Below are positions 42,202-50,518 of a stretch of DNA of 64,000 nucleotides, one piece after another. The notes beneath the pieces were generated by a model. It had not been told where the DNA came from. It searched no databases and saw only the letters and a program-made list of their open reading frames with translations. The first letter of the stretch is position 1; each line of letters begins with the position of its first letter. Made by a program: the position numbers and the translations under genes. The stretch comes from a virus, in IMG/VR virus record IMGVR_UViG_3300020202_000001, positions 62,001-126,000 of that record; one strand, written 5' to 3'.

Positions 42202-42550
42202 CGAGATCGTCATCAACTTCGGGCTGGGCGGCACCGTGCGTGCCGTCCACGACGACGACTACCCCTTCATGGAGGTGCACGGGTGTGCGCCTCCGCGGAG
42301 GGCGTCGCACGTCGAACCGATCCAGTCCGGCCCGCACGCGGGCTGGTGGCACGTCGACATGACCCCGCTCGGGGACGGCTTCGCGTACTGCCTGTGGCCC
42401 CCGCTGCGGACCCGCAAGGAAGCCCTCGCCGTCGAGGTCGAGCACGTACAAGCGAGGTGGGTCAATGGCCAAGGGAAAGAACCCCAAGGCGAAGCAGCCC
42501 AAGACGTTCGTCCAGCGGGTGACGGCGTGGACGCGGGGCAACCTGAGTAA
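42194..42550 (+). CDS. Hypothetical protein
   Basis: 118 aa; the first ~90 residues look like a compact beta protein with aromatic residues (G-W-W-H-V-D-M) and Cys, and the last ~28 overlap the next gene in another frame, giving a low-information tail. Overlaps the membrane-protein gene by eight bases. Function unknown. Confidence 0.5.
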   Translation: MADEIVINFGLGGTVRAVHDDDYPFMEVHGCAPPRRASHVEPIQSGPHAGWWHVDMTPLGDGFAYCLWPPLRTRKEALAVEVEHVQARWVNGQGKEPQGEAAQDVRPAGDGVDAGQPE

Positions 42551-43082
42551 GGGCCGGGCGGACGTCACGCGGGACAAGGACCTGGTGGCGGCCGCCCGGG
42601 CGTCGTGGCAGTCGTTCTCGAACGCCCGGCCCCGGACGGCGTCGCTGACGCTGTCCGGCGTCATCACGCTCCACCAGATCTACGAGCTGGGCGAGATCTT
42701 CAACGGGTCGAGCGGCAACCCCGCCCTCGACATCGTCGACACGCTGGCGCTGGAGGAGCACCTGAAGGTCGACCAGCTGGCGGACGGGATCGTCAAGGCC
42801 CTGCTCGGGCCGGCGATCGACAGCGACAAGGGCGTCACGCCGACCGGCGTGAAGGCCAAGGCGATCCTGAACGTCGTGTTCGGCGACGGCGACGACCCGA
42901 GGGAGACCGCCCTCAAGGCGATCGCCGGCGTCGGGCTCGACAACGCGACCGTGTGCCTCGGCATGGTGCTGATGCTCAACGGCGTCCGCGAGCACGGCCG
43001 TACGTTCGCGTACGGCGAGCTGGCGGACGTGCTCGGGGCGACGCGGTACCTGATCGAGAAGACCGGCAAGGAAACCACATGA
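42465..43082 (+). CDS. Hypothetical helical protein
   Basis: 205 aa. Basic N-terminus (K-G-K-N-P-K-A-K-Q-P-K), then helical with an I-A-G-V-G-L-D-N-A-T-V-C-L-G-M-V-L-M-L segment that is moderately hydrophobic. Stop overlaps the next start (ATGA). No catalytic motif. It could be a DNA-associated or structural protein; unknown. Confidence 0.5.
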   Translation: MAKGKNPKAKQPKTFVQRVTAWTRGNLSKGRADVTRDKDLVAAARASWQSFSNARPRTASLTLSGVITLHQIYELGEIFNGSSGNPALDIVDTLALEEHLKVDQLADGIVKALLGPAIDSDKGVTPTGVKAKAILNVVFGDGDDPRETALKAIAGVGLDNATVCLGMVLMLNGVREHGRTFAYGELADVLGATRYLIEKTGKETT

Positions 43083-43729
43083 CCGACACCAACACCACCG
43101 CCGCGACGGCGGAACCGATGAAGACCAACAACGAGCAGACGACGATCGAGCCGCTGCCCGACCCGCTGGAGTTCGTGCGGCGGGCCGTCTACTCGTACCT
43201 GCCGGCCCACATCAACAAGCGGTGGGGCGAGGGCCTCCACGGCCTGCGGTTCACCGACACCGGCATGGCCCGCGCGTGCCAGATCTTCGGGTGGATCACG
43301 GGCATCGCGTCCGTGCCCGACGAGCCGGACTCGCTGGCGCTGAAGTTCGCCCGGCAGGCGGCGGCGGACATCTGCAAGCAGTTCGACTGGCTCGCCTGCT
43401 ACGGCGGGCACCTGGTCGACCCGTTCGTGGGCGAGGACCCGAACCCGCGGCGGTACGACGTCAAGACGCCCCGCTACATCGTAGAGCTGGGCGACGACGG
43501 CGGCATCAACGGGTTCAGCGTCCTCTGGCTGGTCGCGGTCCACCCGGACCACCAGAACGTCGCCGACCGGCAGTACGTGGCGAAGTACGACGAGCGGTTC
43601 CCCCGCGGGCCGGCGTACCGCTACACCCGCAGCATGAACGGCGGCCTCCTGTACCACGGCCCGGCGGCCGGGGAGCAGTGGGCCGTCAACCTGACCGGCG
43701 GCGGGGGCCTCTGGTCGATCCACACGTAG
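43079..43729 (+). CDS. Hypothetical protein
   Basis: 216 aa, coupled to the preceding gene. Thr/Ala-rich N-terminal 30 residues, then mixed alpha/beta with H-G-L-R-F-T-D-T-G-M and a C-terminal beta region containing H-P-D-H-Q-N-V-A-D. Several conserved-looking His and Asp residues might bind metal. No family recognised. Confidence 0.55.
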   Translation: MTDTNTTAATAEPMKTNNEQTTIEPLPDPLEFVRRAVYSYLPAHINKRWGEGLHGLRFTDTGMARACQIFGWITGIASVPDEPDSLALKFARQAAADICKQFDWLACYGGHLVDPFVGEDPNPRRYDVKTPRYIVELGDDGGINGFSVLWLVAVHPDHQNVADRQYVAKYDERFPRGPAYRYTRSMNGGLLYHGPAAGEQWAVNLTGGGGLWSIHT

Positions 43730-43735
43730 GCACCC

Positions 43736-44107
43736 ATGGCCGAAGCGTTGAGGTACTACAAGGACTGCGTCAACCACGACGACCGCGACGTCGAGCTGCT
43801 AAACGACTGCGTGGAGCGCGAGCGGGAGATCTCCCGCCGGACGTTCCTGAAGTACGTCGACTCGGCCAGCCTCCACGACGTCGAGCGGAAGCTCGGGTAC
43901 GAGAACGCGCCGGCGAAGGGCCTGATGATGGCGGGCGACTACCACGTCCGCTATCACCGGAGCACCTACGCCGGCCACCCGTGCGTGTACTTCGTGCACA
44001 GCGCGATCGAGCACCTGTTCCTCCCGCCGGCCGCGATCGCGGAACTGGAGAAGCGGTTCAGCAGGAAGAGCGGCCAGCTCGAACTGGCCAGGAGCTGTCA
44101 ACGATGA
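43736..44107 (+). CDS. Hypothetical helical protein
   Basis: 123 aa, charged, helical, with Y-Y-K-D-C-V-N-H-D-D-R-D-V-E near the N-terminus and a Leu-rich C-terminal helix. It starts six bases after the previous stop with no strong ribosome site and overlaps the next gene by four bases (ATGA). Function unknown. Confidence 0.5.
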   Translation: MAEALRYYKDCVNHDDRDVELLNDCVEREREISRRTFLKYVDSASLHDVERKLGYENAPAKGLMMAGDYHVRYHRSTYAGHPCVYFVHSAIEHLFLPPAAIAELEKRFSRKSGQLELARSCQR

Positions 44108-45180
44108 CCGAGCTGACCATCAGCGGGCAACGACCCAAGCGCGTCAACGACTTCAACAAGAACCTCACGGTCGAGACGTCGACCGACCCGGACCCCGAGG
44201 CCGGGTGCGGGTGCGGGGAGAACTGCAACCGCAGCCCCGGCGACGCGTGCCCGATCGCGGAGATGCCCGTCTGGGAGGTCCTCTTCCCGGGCTTCGACGG
44301 CGGCACGGACGCGACCGACAACCTCGTGAAGTGGGTGAAGGCGGCGACGGCCCGACAGGTCGGCCTGTACCTCGCCCGCCACCACCCGACGAAGGCCCTC
44401 GACTGCAAGGTCCTGCCCACGGACCTGAACGTCGGGTTCGGCGAGGGGCTCGACCTGGTGATCGACCAGGAGGGCGACGAGTGGGTCGGCGGGCTGCTGC
44501 AGGACGTGGACCCGCGGCCCGGGGCCGGCGGCACGCTGTGGAAGCTCGGCGACCAGATGCGGGACCGGCGGATGGAGAACCTCGACGAGCAGATCGTCGC
44601 CCGGTTCCTCGACCCCGAGCCGATCTCGCTGAAGGAGTACAACGAGCTGCGGACGAACAGCTACGGGTACAAGCTGCTCTACCCGAAGCTGGACGACGAG
44701 GCGCTGGCCGCCGCCGTCGAGAACACGCTGAAGAACTGCGAGCCCGGCCACCCGTACACGCCGGCCGGCAGCTACGACAAGGCAATGGTGCAGGACTTCG
44801 GGCCGATCCTGCTCAAGCGGCTCAAGGCCGACCTGGAGCGGACGAAGAGCGTGGCGACGACCGGCGACCGCATCCGGGTCGGGTTCCGCAACGACACCGT
44901 CCACGAGGTCACGGTCACGCTCGACCTCGGGCTCAGCCTCCTGTTCAGCGTCTCGCTCGACCGCGGCGAGGTGCTATCGGGGCCGAGGCTCGTCCACGCG
45001 ATGATGTCCAACGCGCACGACTACCTGGGCGTGCTGCTGTCATCGGGCGAGTACACGGCCGAGAAGTTCCCCAGCGACGAGGAAGGCGTGCCCGACCACA
45101 TGATCGACTTCGAGATCGTGGACGCGTACGCCGAGACCAAGGGTGCCCCGAAGGTGAACGTGGTGCCCAAGGAAGGATGA
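44104..45180 (+). CDS. Hypothetical protein with Cys-rich N-terminus
   Basis: 358 aa. Residues 37-52 hold five Cys (C-G-C-G-E-N-C ... C-P-I), a probable metal site; the rest is mixed alpha/beta and acidic, with no catalytic motif recognised. Its stop overlaps the start of the next gene (ATGA). Probably cytoplasmic; function unknown. Confidence 0.5.
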   Translation: MTELTISGQRPKRVNDFNKNLTVETSTDPDPEAGCGCGENCNRSPGDACPIAEMPVWEVLFPGFDGGTDATDNLVKWVKAATARQVGLYLARHHPTKALDCKVLPTDLNVGFGEGLDLVIDQEGDEWVGGLLQDVDPRPGAGGTLWKLGDQMRDRRMENLDEQIVARFLDPEPISLKEYNELRTNSYGYKLLYPKLDDEALAAAVENTLKNCEPGHPYTPAGSYDKAMVQDFGPILLKRLKADLERTKSVATTGDRIRVGFRNDTVHEVTVTLDLGLSLLFSVSLDRGEVLSGPRLVHAMMSNAHDYLGVLLSSGEYTAEKFPSDEEGVPDHMIDFEIVDAYAETKGAPKVNVVPKEG

Positions 45181-45437
45181 CCGTGCGGTTCTGCAACCAC
45201 TGCGAGGAGCCGGTCCTCGACTTCGAGGAGGCGCGGACCATCAACAACATCCCACGCGGCATCCACCTGGAGTGCCTGATCCGCGGCGTGTCCGGTTCCG
45301 TGGGCCACCAGCGCGGCCAGTGCGAGTGCCACGGGATCACGGACACGAGCGAGGAGGGCATGACCCGCCGCGAGGCGGCCAAGGCCGCGTACGAGGAGTG
45401 GAAGCAACGCAACCCGCCCGCCGAGCAGTGGGCGTGA
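45177..45437 (+). CDS. Treble-clef zinc-finger protein
   Basis: 86 aa. C-N-H-C near residue 6 and H-L-E-C near residue 30 form a C2HC pair of the treble-clef type seen in small phage nuclease-accessory proteins; a further C-E-C-H occurs near residue 49. Helical C-terminus. Its TGA forms the start of dyad copy 7. Role unknown. Confidence 0.55.
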   Translation: MTVRFCNHCEEPVLDFEEARTINNIPRGIHLECLIRGVSGSVGHQRGQCECHGITDTSEEGMTRREAAKAAYEEWKQRNPPAEQWA

Positions 45438-45460
45438 ATCCAAAAACCGGTTTTGAGAAG
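45437..45460 (+). repeat. Dispersed AT-rich dyad, copy 7
   Basis: AATCCAAAAACCGGTTTTGA then GAAG, beginning in the preceding stop codon; the following GAAGGAGG ribosome site overlaps its end, and the next GTG lies eight bases on. Same layout as copy 1. Confidence 0.9.
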
Positions 45461-45468
45461 GAGGCACC

Positions 45469-45888
45469 GTGACCGAGTCGGAGTTCCACGCCCAGCGGCG
45501 GATGTTCGCGATCGTCCACCACGAGGTTAAGATCGCGGCGGCCGGCGACAGGCGTTCCCACCGCGAGTGGTTCATGGCCGAGGGGTGGATCTCCGCACAG
45601 CCGGGCTGCACCGGCATGCAGGACCACGTCCGCGGCTACTACCTCGACGGCCAGCTGGTGATGTACAAGCGGACGGACGGCGACGACTTCAGCCACTTCG
45701 GGGTCGCCCACCTGCTGACGGTGGAGCACCTCCGGGAGCTGAAGGAGAAGCTCGCGATCCCCGACGACGCCGAGGTCTGGGTCGGCGCGAAGCCGGACCA
45801 GGCCGGCAAGGTCTGGCGGGGTCACGCCCGGCTGGGCCGCGACTTCGCCCACGCGGTCCAGACGCTCGAACGATTCAAGAAGGAGTGA
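45469..45888 (+). CDS. Hypothetical protein headed by a dyad repeat
   Basis: 139 aa, GTG start with GAAGGAGG overlapping the dyad. Mixed alpha/beta; H-H-E-V-K and several Trp/Tyr residues; the C-terminus is a basic helix. No family recognised. The repeat upstream suggests it shares regulation with other dyad-headed genes. Confidence 0.5.
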   Translation: MTESEFHAQRRMFAIVHHEVKIAAAGDRRSHREWFMAEGWISAQPGCTGMQDHVRGYYLDGQLVMYKRTDGDDFSHFGVAHLLTVEHLRELKEKLAIPDDAEVWVGAKPDQAGKVWRGHARLGRDFAHAVQTLERFKKE

Positions 45889-45890
45889 CC

Positions 45891-47054
45891 TTGGCCGAGA
45901 AGAAGGAGAACAAGCCCCGCATCTGGGTGCCGGAGGTGGAGGGGCAGCTCGTCTGCTGCCACCACAACGGCTTCCGGGTCGGCCGGCTGACGCAGCTGAA
46001 GTACGACCCCAACACGAAGCAGGTGATCGAGATCCGCATCGCCACCTACGGCGGCGACGAGCACGTCAACCAGGGCTACAACGGCCCCGAGGCGACGCTC
46101 ACCGACCGCCGGCACTTCGTCTCGACCGGCCAGCACATCGTGTGCGGCATGCTCCTCGGGAAGACCGACATCCAGCACCTCGACGACGTGGTGACGGAGG
46201 TGGTCGAGGGGACCCGGGAGCTGCGCAAGCCCGAGATCATCCACATGCCCAAACCGGACAAAACGACGCGGTCAGCACCCGCGAAGCAGGCTCAACAGGA
46301 GAAACCCGACAAAACGGAAGCCGCCCCACCCAAGCGGCAGCCGCGCCAGGCCCCGCCAGACGCCCCAGGAGCGACGAAGAAGGCCCGGGAGGTGTCCACG
46401 GAGCCCCCGAAGGCCGGAAAGGCCCAGAGGCAGCCCCGCAAGCCCGTCCCGGAGGCACCGGTGGACCTCGAAGCGGAGGTCGAGGGCTGGGACACGGACG
46501 CGGACGCCGAGGTGGCGGCCGAGGCCGACGCCCAGGAGGACCAAGGCCCCGGGGCGGACGACCTCGACTTCGAGGAGGACCCCGCCCCGCAGCGGCTCGT
46601 GCCGGCCGACGACGTCGACCCGAAGGCGATCCCGCCGCTCGTGAAGATCCAGACGACCGTGCAGGACGAGCTGCTGACCGAGCGGCTGGCGGCCGTGCTG
46701 AAGGCGAACCCGAAGCTGATGAAGGAGTCGAGCGCCCCGGGCGAGCCCCGGTGGGACGTGAAGTGCCCGGACGGGGCGACGCTCGACATCGGCGGGTACG
46801 GGCCGGAGCCGCGCGAGAAGCACAAGCCGGTGAAGGCGACCGTGCTCCACGTCGTCGGGTACACCCCGCCGCCGAAGGAGGGCCGGGCACCGGGCGGCGG
46901 GTTCATGGGCTCGACCATGCCGGCCGCGCTGGTGCACGGGTCCGTCCGCCAGCTCTGCAAGAAATACGAGACCGAGGCCCCCAAGGCCCCGGCCAAGCCG
47001 CTGCCCAAGCTCGACCTGAGCGGCGACGACGACGACTACTTCAAGGAGACGTGA
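45891..47054 (+). CDS. Hypothetical protein with disordered linker
   Basis: 387 aa, TTG start with AAGGAG upstream. An N-terminal ~110-residue beta-rich domain (C-C-H-H-N-G-F near the start), a long Lys/Pro/Ala then Asp/Glu-rich disordered segment (about 120-235), and a C-terminal ~120-residue domain with G-G-G-F-M-G-S-T-M-P-A-A-L-V. The following ligase gene also starts with TTG. Possibly a replication or repair accessory protein by context, not by motif. Confidence 0.5.
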   Translation: MAEKKENKPRIWVPEVEGQLVCCHHNGFRVGRLTQLKYDPNTKQVIEIRIATYGGDEHVNQGYNGPEATLTDRRHFVSTGQHIVCGMLLGKTDIQHLDDVVTEVVEGTRELRKPEIIHMPKPDKTTRSAPAKQAQQEKPDKTEAAPPKRQPRQAPPDAPGATKKAREVSTEPPKAGKAQRQPRKPVPEAPVDLEAEVEGWDTDADAEVAAEADAQEDQGPGADDLDFEEDPAPQRLVPADDVDPKAIPPLVKIQTTVQDELLTERLAAVLKANPKLMKESSAPGEPRWDVKCPDGATLDIGGYGPEPREKHKPVKATVLHVVGYTPPPKEGRAPGGGFMGSTMPAALVHGSVRQLCKKYETEAPKAPAKPLPKLDLSGDDDDYFKET

Positions 47055-47057
47055 GCC

Positions 47058-48209
47058 TTGGCGACGAAGACCATGCCCGAAACCGGGCTCCCCGTGCTGT
47101 ACAGCCGGCGGAGCGACAAGAAGATCCAGACCTGGCGCATCGAGGTCGACCCCGCCGGCCGGTTCCGCGTCCACAGCGGGATCGAGGACGGCAAGACCGT
47201 CACCAGCGAGTGGACCCAGTGCGTCGGGAAGAACCCTGGCAAGAAGAACGCGACGACGCCCCAGCAGCAGGCGGAGCTGGAGGCCCGCGCCCTGTGGAAG
47301 AAGAAGCAGGACGAGGGCTACAAGGTGAACGTCGCCGACGTGGACGTCCAGACGGCCTTCTGGCCGATGCTGGCCGAGCACTACGACGACTTCCCCGAGC
47401 TGGTGAAGGCCGCGTTCGCGGCGGGCGAGACCGTGATGTGCCAGCCGAAGCTGGACGGCATGCGGTGCGTGACCCGCCTCGACGGGATGTGGAGCCGCAA
47501 CGGCAAGCCGGTGCCGTCCGCCCCGCACGTCTACGAGGCCCTGTCCAAGCAGCTCCGGCACTACGCCCAGGTGACGTTCGACGGGGAGCTGTACGCGGAC
47601 AAGTTCGCGGACGACTTCAACAAGATCATCTCGCTGGCGAAGAAGGGCAAGCCGAAGCCGGCCGACCTGGCCGAGTCGGCCGAGCACCTGCAGTACCACG
47701 TCTACGACGCCCACTCGGCGGCCCTGCCCGACCGGCCGTTCTCGAAGCGGCACGCGTTCCTCCGCGACGTGGTCGAGCTGGTGAACCACCCCGCGATCGT
47801 GCTCGTCGAGACGGTCGTCGCCCAGGACATGGAGCACATCGAGACGCTCTTCGGGCAGTGGCGGGCGAAGGGGTACGAGGGGGCGATGATCCGCCTCGAC
47901 CGGCCGTACGAGAACAAGCGGTCCCGGAGCCTGCTGAAGTTCAAGCAGTTCGTCGAGGAGGAGTTCAAGGTCGTCGACGTGATCGAGGGCGTCGGCAACA
48001 AGTCCGGGATGGCGGGCGCGCTGGAGTTCAAGACCGCGGCGGGGCGTAAGTTCACCGCCGCGATCATGGGCAACCGCGCGTTCTTCCGAAAGCTCCTCGC
48101 CGACAAGAAGAACGTGAAGGGCAAGGTCGCCACGGTGCAGTTCCAGAACTACACCCCGGACGGGAGCCCCCGGTTCCCGTGCGTCAAGGCGATCCGCGAC
48201 TACGAGTAG
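47058..48209 (+). CDS. ATP-dependent DNA ligase
   Basis: 383 aa, TTG start. Nucleotidyltransferase motifs: I, K-L-D-G-M-R with catalytic Lys131; III-like F-D-G-E-L-Y; IV, E-G-A-M-I-R; V, L-L-K-F-K. The C-terminal OB-fold region follows. Residues 1-115 form an extra N-terminal domain with W-x-I-E-V-D ... G-K-N-x-G-K-K-N-A-T-T-P-Q-Q-Q-A-E, a WGR-like module found on several large-virus and phage ligases. It seals nicks during replication, recombination or repair. Length fits phage ligases. Well-supported by the complete motif set. Confidence 0.9.
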   Translation: MATKTMPETGLPVLYSRRSDKKIQTWRIEVDPAGRFRVHSGIEDGKTVTSEWTQCVGKNPGKKNATTPQQQAELEARALWKKKQDEGYKVNVADVDVQTAFWPMLAEHYDDFPELVKAAFAAGETVMCQPKLDGMRCVTRLDGMWSRNGKPVPSAPHVYEALSKQLRHYAQVTFDGELYADKFADDFNKIISLAKKGKPKPADLAESAEHLQYHVYDAHSAALPDRPFSKRHAFLRDVVELVNHPAIVLVETVVAQDMEHIETLFGQWRAKGYEGAMIRLDRPYENKRSRSLLKFKQFVEEEFKVVDVIEGVGNKSGMAGALEFKTAAGRKFTAAIMGNRAFFRKLLADKKNVKGKVATVQFQNYTPDGSPRFPCVKAIRDYE

Positions 48210-48216
48210 GGACGCC

Positions 48217-48828
48217 ATGGCGAAGACGATGATGTGGCAGGGCGGCCTGAAGCCCGTGCCGCCGGAGGTGCGCGACAAGCCTCCGGCGGTGCGGGCCGCC
48301 GCCATGCAGCAGAAGTTCGGACACAACAACCCGCCGTACCCGCCGCCCGGCTTCGGCCGGGAGATGATGGAGCGGCGGAAGCGGAACGTCTGGCCCAAGC
48401 TCGACAAGCTCCCGAGCCCGCCGCCCGGCGTGGCCGAGGGCAAGTACAAGGGCCTGAAGGTCTACACGGGCGACGGCACGCAGTACGGCCGGGCCAACGG
48501 CACCACCTTCCCCTGTTCGATGGAGGGGTGTCGGGGCAGCCGGGTCGTCGTCGTGTGGTCGGACGGCAAGATGAGCTACCCCTGCGGGAAGGGGCTCGTC
48601 GAGTACAAGGACGGCTGGAGGATCAACGATGGCACGGTCAGCAGTGGCGAGCCTGCTACGCCGGAAGGAGCTGTACAAGCTGCTCCCGAGCAAGCTGCAG
48701 GAGATCTACCGGCGGCTGACGGGGGAGACGCTGGAGATCGCGAAGGCGTCGCTGATCGAGAAGATCCTGGAGGCGGAGGCGAAGAACCCGCTGCAGGACC
48801 GGCCGGTCAGGTTCCAGGCGATCGCTGA
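48217..48828 (+). CDS. Hypothetical protein (Cys-pair)
   Basis: 203 aa; residues 1-137 look coding: basic Pro-rich N-terminus, then a small beta domain with G-R-A-N-G-T-T-F-P-C and C-G-K-G-L-V that may bind zinc with C-R-G. The last ~66 residues overlap the next gene in another frame (200 bases) and appear to be chance extension. It directly follows the ligase. Confidence 0.45.
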   Translation: MAKTMMWQGGLKPVPPEVRDKPPAVRAAAMQQKFGHNNPPYPPPGFGREMMERRKRNVWPKLDKLPSPPPGVAEGKYKGLKVYTGDGTQYGRANGTTFPCSMEGCRGSRVVVVWSDGKMSYPCGKGLVEYKDGWRINDGTVSSGEPATPEGAVQAAPEQAAGDLPAADGGDAGDREGVADREDPGGGGEEPAAGPAGQVPGDR

Positions 48829-49039
48829 CGCCGTCCGCGACGCGCTGTGCGAGTGCGACAAGGAGGACACCCGCGACCTCGCGGACGTCCTCCGGTCGGT
48901 GCTCGAACCGATCCGCGCCAGCGGGAAGGCGCTGGAGGTCGCGACGTTCGGCGGCGACGGCTACCACCTGACGCTCAGCAGCACGGCGGAACGCCTCGGC
49001 GAGATCGCCGAGAACCTCGCCGAGAACGGGATGCCCTGA
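48629..49039 (+). CDS. Hypothetical helical protein
   Basis: 136 aa, helix-rich and charged (R-R-K-E-L-Y-K-L-L-P-S-K-L-Q-E-I-Y-R-R-L), C-terminus with L-G-E-I-A-E-N-L-A-E-N. GGAGG lies nine bases upstream of the ATG. It starts within the previous gene, but codon usage supports this frame. Function unknown. Confidence 0.5.
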   Translation: MARSAVASLLRRKELYKLLPSKLQEIYRRLTGETLEIAKASLIEKILEAEAKNPLQDRPVRFQAIADAVRDALCECDKEDTRDLADVLRSVLEPIRASGKALEVATFGGDGYHLTLSSTAERLGEIAENLAENGMP

Positions 49040-49042
49040 CAC

Positions 49043-49522
49043 ATGGAACTGAACACCGCTATCATCACCTGGTGCGATCGCACGCTGAACCCGCGGCCCG
49101 GCTACTACGCCGGACGCGGACCCAAGCGGGGCGACCTGAACGACAAGCACCTCCAGCAGCTGTGGGCCGGCATCAAGAAGGACTTCGGCGACGAGCAGGC
49201 GGCCGAGTTCGTGAAGATGGTCGCGGACCTGAAGGACATGAGCGCCACGGCGTTCCTCGTGTCCATGGAGCACTTCTGGGCTCACGGCCTGAAGTGGACC
49301 GGCCGCGAGCAGGAGCCGGGCGACGGCAACACGATGTCCGCCCGGGGCGACGATCGGTTCACCGAGGGCATGTGCGTCATCGCCTCCGTCCTCGGCCGGC
49401 AGAACTCGTCGCCCGAGCAAGAGGCGTTCGAGTCCTACAACATCAAGGCCCCGTTCCTGCGACGGCACGGAGTCGAGATCGAGCCGCCAGCCCTCGGCGG
49501 CGAAGTCTTCGGGTACCGATGA
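49043..49522 (+). CDS. Hypothetical protein
   Basis: 159 aa, mixed alpha/beta with Trp-rich and His residues (H-F-W-A-H-G-L-K-W). Stop overlaps the start of the kinase-like gene (ATGA). A short spacing of three bases follows the previous stop. No family recognised. Confidence 0.5.
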   Translation: MELNTAIITWCDRTLNPRPGYYAGRGPKRGDLNDKHLQQLWAGIKKDFGDEQAAEFVKMVADLKDMSATAFLVSMEHFWAHGLKWTGREQEPGDGNTMSARGDDRFTEGMCVIASVLGRQNSSPEQEAFESYNIKAPFLRRHGVEIEPPALGGEVFGYR

Positions 49523-50454
49523 AGAAACCCAGGCCGAAGCGACGCCTCGACATCCCCACGGTCTCCGGCAAGTTCGGGACCGGGGCGACGGTGTGGGGCG
49601 CGAAGCACGAGTACACGGTCGGGAAGCTGGTCGGACAGACCACGACGAGCGACCTGTACCTCGCGACCCCCGGCGTCGGCGACCCCGCCTTCATCAAGAT
49701 CGTCCGCGACCCGGACGACAACGACCTCGCCGAGCGTGAGGTCGAGATCCTGAGCCACGTCTACCCCCGCGTCTGGGCGGAGGGCAAGAAGTACCTGCCC
49801 CAGCTCGTCGAGGTCGTCGACGTGTCGGACGAGGACGGCAAGCGGAAGGCGCTCGTCTTCCCGTACGACCCGCGGTTCTACTCGCTGGCCGAGGTGCTGG
49901 CCGAGTACCCGCAGGGCGTCGAGCCGAAGCACGCGGCGTGGATGATTAACCGGATGCTGGAGGCGATCCACTTCGCCAACTACACGGCCGGCGTCGTCCA
50001 CGGGGCGCTGCTGCCCCACAACTTCCACGTCCACGCCGACACGCACGCCGGGCTGATGACCGAGTGGTCGTTCGCGGCCCGCGACGCGTACGAGGTTCAC
50101 GACGGCTCGGGCACGAACCTGAAGCCGGGCGAGGACGTCGTCGCGGTCGACGACGCGTACCAGGCGTGGTACCCGCCGGAGGTGCTGAAGAAGGAGCCGC
50201 ACAACTTCTCGGTCGACCTGTGGATGATGAGCAAGTGTGCGATCCAGCTGTTGGGCGGTGACCCCCTTTCGGGTAAGCTGCCCGCGTCGGTGCCGAAGCC
50301 GATCGCCGGGTTCCTGCGGTACATCACGCTCCAGCAGGACCCGTCGAAGCGGCCGCAGGAGGCCCTCAAGCTCCACGACGAGTTCGGCGACATCTGCAAG
50401 CAGGTGTTTGGCCCCAAGAAGTTCCACAAGTTCCACATGCCGCCGCGGGCGTAA
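49519..50454 (+). CDS. Protein kinase-like pseudoenzyme
   Basis: 311 aa with a protein-kinase fold pattern: glycine-loop-like V-G-Q-T-T-T-S-D-L-Y-L-A (residues 35-46), F-I-K-I-V with the Lys in the VAIK position, A-E-R-E-V-E-I-L as helix C, and Y-T-A-G-V-V-H-G-A-L-L-P-H-N where a kinase has H-R-D-x-K-x-x-N. The catalytic Asp is missing and there is no D-F-G, so it should be inactive. W-Y-P-P-E-V-L resembles the A-P-E motif. It precedes a vWA gene; a dyad repeat and a promoter-like motif lie between. Regulatory scaffold role inferred. Confidence 0.7.
   Translation: MKKPRPKRRLDIPTVSGKFGTGATVWGAKHEYTVGKLVGQTTTSDLYLATPGVGDPAFIKIVRDPDDNDLAEREVEILSHVYPRVWAEGKKYLPQLVEVVDVSDEDGKRKALVFPYDPRFYSLAEVLAEYPQGVEPKHAAWMINRMLEAIHFANYTAGVVHGALLPHNFHVHADTHAGLMTEWSFAARDAYEVHDGSGTNLKPGEDVVAVDDAYQAWYPPEVLKKEPHNFSVDLWMMSKCAIQLLGGDPLSGKLPASVPKPIAGFLRYITLQQDPSKRPQEALKLHDEFGDICKQVFGPKKFHKFHMPPRA
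50251..50279 (+). promoter_or_regulatory. Promoter-like site inside the pseudokinase gene
   Basis: TTGGGC, 17-base spacer, TAAGCT. The spacer and -10 contain CCCCCTTTCGGGTA (50262-50275), differing by one base from the motif in the promoter at 34271. It would direct transcription of the vWA gene about 240 bases downstream. The -10 is weak. Confidence 0.4.
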
Positions 50455-50464
50455 CCGCGGGGCA

Positions 50465-50488
50465 GTTCCAAAAACCGGTTTTGAGATC
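50465..50488 (+). repeat. Dispersed AT-rich dyad, copy 8
   Basis: GTTCCAAAAACCGGTTTTGA then GATC, ten bases after the pseudokinase stop and 30 bases before the vWA start. A CCGCGG/CCGCGG hairpin spans the upstream stop. Confidence 0.9.
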
Positions 50489-50518
50489 CGGTAGTGTCCG
50501 TCAGAAGGAGTCCCACCC

